A stretch of DNA of 64,000 nt, taken from Anthonomus grandis grandis (taxonomy: Eukaryota; Arthropoda; Insecta; Coleoptera; Curculionidae). How positions within the stretch are numbered: position 1 is the first letter of the stretch; every line of letters begins with the position of its first letter. A model generated the notes under the pieces. That model worked only from the letters and a program-made list of their open reading frames with translations, had not been told where the DNA came from and did not search any database. Location: the NCBI RefSeq assembly GCF_022605725.1, contig NC_065558.1, positions 1,302,001-1,366,000 on the forward strand, given 5' to 3'. Both the position numbers and the translations under genes were made by a program. Positions 58,270 through 64,000 of the stretch are shown here, one piece after another.

Positions 58270-61200
58270 GGGACTGAGAGTACTTTGAATATATATTCAG
58301 GAAAAAGTCATCATTTCGACCTCGTTTTTGAGGCTTTTAATAGCTACGATCTTGCGGATGGCCTCGTTGGATTCGGAAGGAGGAAACTAAGACAATATCA
58401 TAAGAATTTTCATGATAGTGCCCATAGAAACCGAGATATCAGCCTTCAAAGTTTGGGTTTTTTCATTTTTGGGTATCGATTTAACAAAAAAAAAATGTTT
58501 TTTTTCGAATTCGAACTATTTATACCAGCGGATTGTTCTCATCAAGTACATCACGAAAATATCGGGTTAGAACAGGGTTCGATCAGAAATAAGGGAATGA
58601 GAGTACTTTGAAAATTCGGAAATTCTCACTTTTTGACCTCGTTTTTGAGGCCAAAAATGGACATCAAAAATGCCATATCTCAGCTATCGTAAAAGCTACG
58701 ACTTTGCGGATAGTCTCGTTGGATTCAGAACGACGAAACTAAGACAAAACCGTTAGAATGTTCCTGATAGCTCCCATAGATAGCTTTCAAAGTTTGGGTT
58801 TTTTTATTTTTCGAGCATCGATTTTTTTTTAAAAAAAAAATTTTCGAATTTGAACTATTTATACTAGCAGATTGTTCTCATCAAGTAAATCACGAAAATA
58901 CCGGGTTATTTGATAAGATTTGTAAATTCATGGGAATATTCTTCAAAGTTCTCTGAAGCTTTTTCCAGGCACTTGGCATTTATAACCTGAAATATTCATC
59001 TCCAAGGCTTTCGAAATTAAGTTCCTGGAATATTCTAAAGAGTACTTTGAAACCTCTTCCAGGCTTTCGGAACACTTCTAGCATAAAGTGCCTGGAATAT
59101 TCTTTAAAGTACTCTCATATCTTCTTCCAGAGATGAGAAAATCGTTAAGATTTAACTCCGGAACCTCTTCAAGGTTCGATAATTCCAAGGCTTTAAAAAT
59201 TAAGTTCCTGGAATAGTCTAAAAAGTACTTTGAAATCTCTTCCAGGCTTTCGAAACACCTCTAGCATAAAGTGCCTGGAATATTCTTTAAATTGCTGTCA
59301 AATATTTTCTAGACTATTTAAAGGCTTCCGAAGTGTCTGAAAATATTTTTTTGACGACGGTTTTGAGCGCAAAAGTGCGACATCAAAAATGCCATATCTC
59401 GGCTAATAATAACGCTACAACCTTGCGGATGGTCTCGTTGGATTCAGAAGAACAAAAATAAGATAAAACCGTTAGAATTTTTATGATAGTGCTTTTAGAA
59501 GGCGAGATATCGGCCCTCAAAGTTTGGGTTTTTTTATCCCGTATCAATTTTTTCAAAAAAAAAATTGTTTTTTCGAATCAACTAACTATACTAACGGATT
59601 GTTCTCATCAAGTAGATCACGAAAATACCGGGTTATAACAGAATTCGATCAGAAATAAGGGAATGAGAGCACTTTGAAAATTCGGAAATTGTCACTTTTC
59701 GACCTCGTTTTTGAGGCCAAAAATGGGCATCAAAAATGCGATATCTTAGCTACTATCAGAGCTACGATCTTGCGGATGGTCTTGTAAGATTCAGAAAGAC
59801 GAAACTAAGACAAAACTGTTGGAATTTTCCACATCGGACCGGTAGAAGCCGAGATATCGACCTCCAAAGTTTGGGTTTTTTCGTTTTTCGGGTATACCCC
59901 CCCCGTATCGATTTTTTTCACCAAAATTTTTTTTTTTCGAAATCGAACTAACTATAACAGCGTCTTCTTTAGACCGCCTACATTACGAAAATACCGGGTT
60001 ATAATGAGATTCGAGCAGAACTAACTGAATGACAGCATTTTGAAAAATAGAAAAAAGTCATTTTTCGACCTCGTTTTTGAGGCCAAAAATGGGCATCAAA
60101 AATGCGATATCTTAGCTACTATCAGAGCTACGATCTTGCGGATGGTCTTGTAAGATTCAGAAAGACGAAACTAAGACAAAACTGTTGGAATTTTCCACAT
60201 CGGACCGGTAGAAGCCGAGATATCGACCTCCAAAGTTTGGGTTTTTTCGTTTTTCGGGTATACCCCCCCCGTATCGATTTTTTTCACCAAAATTTTTTTT
60301 TTTCGAAATCGAACTAACTATAACAGCGTCTTCTTTAGACCGCCTACATTACGAAAATACCGGGTTATAATGAGATTCGAGCAGAACTAACTGAATGACA
60401 GCATTTTGAAAAATAGAAAAAAGTCATTTTTCGACCTCGTTTTTGAGGCCAAAAATGGGCCCCAAAAATGCGATTTCTCAGCTACTATCAGAGCTACGAT
60501 CTTGCGGATGATCTTGTAAGATTTAGAAAGACGAAACTAAGACAAAACTGTTGGAATTTTTCACATCGGACCGGTAGAAGCCGAGATATCGACCTCCAAA
60601 GTTTGGGTTTTTTCGTTTTTCGGGTATACCCCCCCGTATCGATTTTTTTCACCAAAATTTTTTTTTTTTCGAAATCGAACTAATTATACCAGCGTCTTCT
60701 TTAGACCACCTACATTACGAAAATACCGGGTTATAATGAGATTCGAGCAGAACTAACTGAATGACAGCACTTTGAAAATTCGGAAAAAGTCATTTTTCGA
60801 CCTCGTTTTTGAGGCCAAAAATGGGTTCTAAAAATGCGATATCTCAGCTATTATTAGAGCTACGACCTTGCGGATGGTCTTGCTAGATTCAGAAAGACGA
60901 AACTAAGACAAAACCGTTGGAATTTTCCACATCGGACGGGTAGAAGCCGAGATATCGACCTCCAAAGTTTGGGTTTTTTCGTTTTTCGGGTATACCCCCC
61001 CGTATCGATTTTTTTCACCAAAATTTTTTTTTTTTCGAAATCGAACTAATTATACCAGCGTCTTCTTTAGACCACCTACATTACGAAAATACCGGGTTAT
61101 AATGAGATTCGAGCAGAACTAACTGAATGACAGCTTTTTGAAAATTCGGAAAAAGTCATTTTTCGACCTCGTTTTTGAGGCCAAAAATGGGCTCCAAAAA

Positions 61201-61600
61201 TGCGATTTCTCAGCTACAATTAGAGCTACGACCTTGCGGATGGTCTTGTAAGATTCAGAAAGACGAAACTAAGACAAAACCGTTGGAATTTTCATGATAG
61301 TGCTTATAGAAGCCGAAATATCGGCCCTCAAAATTTAGTTTTTTTATTTTTCAAGTATACCCTGCCATGCTGTATCGATTTAACAAAAAATTTTTTTTTT
61401 TGAATTCGAACTAACTACACCAGCGCATTGTTCTCATCAAGTAGATCACGAAAACACCGGGTTATAAGGAAATCCGAGCAGAACTAAGAAATCGAGTATT
61501 TTTTTGACTACGACCTTGCGGCTAGTGTCGTTGTATTCAGGAAAACGAAACTAAGGCAAAACTGTTGGAATTTTCATAATAGTGCGTAAATCTAATTTCA
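58270..61600. repeat. 366 bp satellite array
   Basis: 'Gacctcgtttttgaggc' recurs near 58318, 58634, 59701, 60067, 60433, 60799 and 61163, with an exact 366 bp spacing in the central copies. Monomers also share 'gctacgatcttgcggatgg', 'agacgaaactaagacaaaac', 'gagatatcgacctccaaagt' and a C-run before GTATCGATTTTTTTCACC. The copies starting near 59701 and 60067 are essentially identical. A stretch of CCTGGAATATTC/TTCCAGGC repeats (58930-59340) interrupts the left part. The outer monomers are diverged and shortened. A 71-codon frame repeated in identical monomers is a by-product. Confidence 0.95.
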
Positions 61601-61740
61601 TACAATTTTAACCCCCTTAGAAAGGTAAATGAGTTATTTATAGTCTACGTTAGTAAACACGCAAAGTACAAGGCGAAAACGACCTTACTATATTATTTAT
61701 CCATAATATACATTTTACATGAATTAAATTTTTGTTACAG

Positions 61741-61778
61741 ATTCGTCCAAAGGGAACGATCAAGACATCAAGAATTAT
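61741..61778 (+). CDS. Small in-frame exon of the unidentified gene
   Basis: A 38 bp segment lies between TTTTTGTTACAG and GTAAGT. With the base carried over from the exon at 45535-45662 it reads DSSKGNDQDIKNY and ends on a codon boundary, so both exon phases agree. The acceptor is nearly the same string as that of the upstream exon. The resulting intron is about 16.1 kb and carries at least three repeat arrays. The encoded stretch is hydrophilic and unrecognised. Such a short exon could be chance; the phase match and two good splice sites are the support. Confidence 0.55.
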
Positions 61779-62500
61779 GTAAGTATATTTCGAATTTTCG
61801 AAATCCGCGTATAGCGAAATATTTGTGAGCATTTAATAAACTAAATGGCGCCCATTAATCCGCTCGTTTTTCACTTAATTTATTGTTAAAATTTCGTGAA
61901 ATATATAGAACAATACGTATTGTTTTATTTTATAGATTACCATCAAACATGTTAACGAATTATATTCTTATTTAGACATGTTTCTTTTTTTTTGGTGAGA
62001 AGAGAAATTTTATGTTTTGAACAATCATTCTGGCTTTCTATATATAAGGAAGTATTTTTATATGTAAATTCTCATTTTGTTTATTCCCGTAAAAGCTTAT
62101 TGGGCTAACAAAATAAAGGGTCTATTAAAGGTGATCGTTTATATGACAAACGAAAATCCGGTTTTAACCGTTAAAAGTTCGGACTCTCGAACAACAAACT
62201 GACATTTATTGCAAAACCGGCAGCTATTGTTCGACAAGACACGAAAAGGGAGAAAAGCTAAAATCGCGAAAATTTACCGCTTTTTAGCCTGTCACGGTTA
62301 GTATTAAATCGGATACATCACAAGCAGTTCAGGGATCACGCTATTTTATTATATTGATTTTTTTTTTTAGTTATTTTCCCAATGTTTTGAGGCATTTTTT
62401 TCGGGCATTTATTCTAGCCATTTGACGTCATGTTTTATACATCTCAGACAATTTAATTAAATTTTCATGTTCTTAAGTAATTGGTGTAATTTTTATTTAT
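61779..62500 (+). other. Downstream intron, gene-free
   Basis: Follows the GTAAGT donor. No further exon is recognised. The rest of the gene probably lies beyond the right end of the window. Confidence 0.45.
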
Positions 62501-62824
62501 TATCTTCCAGGGCATTGGAATAATTGGTTGAGTACTTTAGGAAAAAATGCCGGTAACATATGAAAAATAAGTTGTAATGTCAAAGATAAAAGATGATTTC
62601 CAGATTTAATTAATACTTGTAAAAAAAATGTACAACTGTCTGGAATAATTAAAAAATTAACTGGAAACTGTCATCTCTCAATTTTTGTCTGTTATCTCTT
62701 ATTTTGCGAGTTACGTTTAATTGGTTGAATTCCAGGCAATTAAGTTAAAAATCATTTTTTTTCAACATTCTGCCAAATCTCAGGCAATTAGGTTCATTCT
62801 TCATTAAATTCCAGGCAGTCGAAT
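62501..62824. repeat. Short cluster of TTCCAGGCAATT motifs
   Basis: CTTCCAGGGCATTGG, CTGTCTGGAATAATT, ATTCCAGGCAATTAAG, TCTCAGGCAATTAGG and ATTCCAGGCAGTCG follow each other at spacings of about 30-130 bases. They have the same style as 53.7-57.1 kb. Confidence 0.6.
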
Positions 62825-64000
62825 CATGAAAAAATTCTTTAATAAGAATATTGACTTGAAATATTTAAATAAATACAAACTGAAGGTATTCAAACAAATT
62901 GAGGTAATTTTCAAGAAATTCGGACCATTTTTGAGGGAAATATGAAGGTTTCTATATTGGGTGTTCCAAAAATTGGGAAAATTCTTACCATCAACTTTGA
63001 CAACCTGTAAAAAAATCTTTATTTAAAATATTGACTTGGAATATTTAAAAAAATAAAAACTGAAGTTATCCAAACAAATTGAGGCAATTTTCAACAAATT
63101 TGGACCATTTTTGAAGGAAATATGAAAGTTTTTATATTGGATGTCCAAAAAATTAGGAAAAATTAGGAAAATTAGGAAAATCAACTTTGACAATCTGTAA
63201 AAAAATCTTTATTAATAATATTGACTTGAAATATTTTTAGTAATAAGAACTGAAGTTATTCAAACGAACTGAAGCCATTTTTAACAAATTTGGACCATTT
63301 TTGAGGGAAATATAAAGGTTTTTATATTGAGTGTTCCAAAAATTGGGAAAATTTTCATCATCAACTTTGACAACCTGTAAAAAAATATTTATTAGACATA
63401 TTGATTTAGAATATTTTTTTATATAAAAACTGAAGCTTTCGAAATAAACTAAAGTAACTTTGAACAAATTTTGATTATTTTTAAGGGAAATATGAAGGTT
63501 TTTATATTGGGTGTTCCAAAAATTGGGAAAATATATACCATCAACTTTGACAACCTGTAAATAATCTTTATTAAAAAAATTGACTTGAAATATTCTTAAA
63601 AATAAAAACTGAAGTTATCCAAATGAATTGAGGCAATTTTTAACAAATTTGGACCATTTTTGAGGGAAATATGAAGGTTTTCATATTGGGTGTTCCAAAA
63701 ATTGGAAACATTTTTACCACCAACTTTGACAACCTGTAAAAAAAATCTTTATTAAAAATATAGACTTGAAATATTAAAAAAAATAAGAACTGAAGTTATC
63801 CAAATGAACTGAGGTAATTTTCAACAAATTTGGAGCATTTTTGAGGAAAACATGAAGGTTTTTATATTGGGTGTTCCAAAAATTGGGAAAATGTTCACCA
63901 TCAACTTTGACAACCTGTAAAAAAATCTTTATTAAAAATATTGACTTGAAATGTTTAAATAAATAAAAACAGAAGGTATTCAAATAAATTGAGGCAATTT
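62825..64000. repeat. ~180 bp satellite running off the window
   Basis: 'Tcaactttgacaacctgtaa' recurs near 62991, 63181, 63361, 63541, 63720 and 63901 (179-190 bp). Monomers also carry 'attgacttgaaatattt', 'aacaaatttggaccattttt' and 'atattgggtgttccaaaaat'. About 6.5 copies are visible and the array continues past the end. Minus-strand frames of about 70 codons inside are by-products. Confidence 0.93.

Noticed and set aside
59736..60683. Three near-identical 71-codon open frames as a gene family
   Set aside because: They are the same position in successive 366 bp satellite monomers and carry no domain.

Overview
The window looks like AT-rich, repeat-dominated nuclear DNA from an insect. The evidence is a spliced gustatory-receptor-type gene ending in a TYhhhhhQF-like motif, Tc1/mariner transposons, non-LTR retrotransposon remnants, GT-AG introns and many tandem satellites. 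A beetle would fit the style of the repeats, but the sequence does not prove an order. No bacterial, plastid or mitochondrial features are visible.

Layout. 0-10 kb: gene-free DNA with a ~170 bp satellite (3.3-5.6 kb), a related ~167 bp satellite (9.0-9.8 kb), a perfect 29 bp hairpin (6.7 kb) and a tRNA-like head followed by a hammerhead-like motif (7.7-8.1 kb). 10.3-12.2 kb: a complete mariner-type element with long inverted repeats and an uninterrupted DD41D transposase. 13.3-14.3 kb: a decayed non-LTR retrotransposon 3' end. 16-17.7 kb: a second, frameshifted DD41D element. 18.75-21.6 kb: two fold-back elements and a dead Tc1 (DD34E) element placed end to end. 23.7-33.3 kb: a 174 bp satellite of about 55 monomers. 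34.5-40.9 kb: an irregular array built around a short conserved core (CAGTGATTTT). 40.9-42.2 kb: a three-exon, apparently intact gustatory receptor gene on the minus strand. 42.5-44.0 kb: an 88 bp pyrimidine-rich satellite, then LINE remnants. 45.5 kb and 61.7 kb: two plus-strand exons that join in frame and imply an intron of about 16 kb. That intron is filled by a 1.1 kb repeat (46.9-51.2 kb), a composite array rich in CCTGGAATAA-type motifs (53.2-57.1 kb) and a 366 bp satellite (58.3-61.6 kb). A ~180 bp satellite runs off the right end.

Tandem arrays occupy about half of the window. Only two host genes are supported: the gustatory receptor and the unidentified two-exon fragment. They are divergently oriented, with about 3.4 kb between the receptor start codon and the first plus-strand exon. 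I see no functional link between them. The most notable non-gene signals are the hammerhead-like motif at several loci, the motif TTCCAGGCA/TGCCTGGAA that recurs in both orientations across otherwise unrelated repeats, and the clustering of satellite periods near nucleosomal length.
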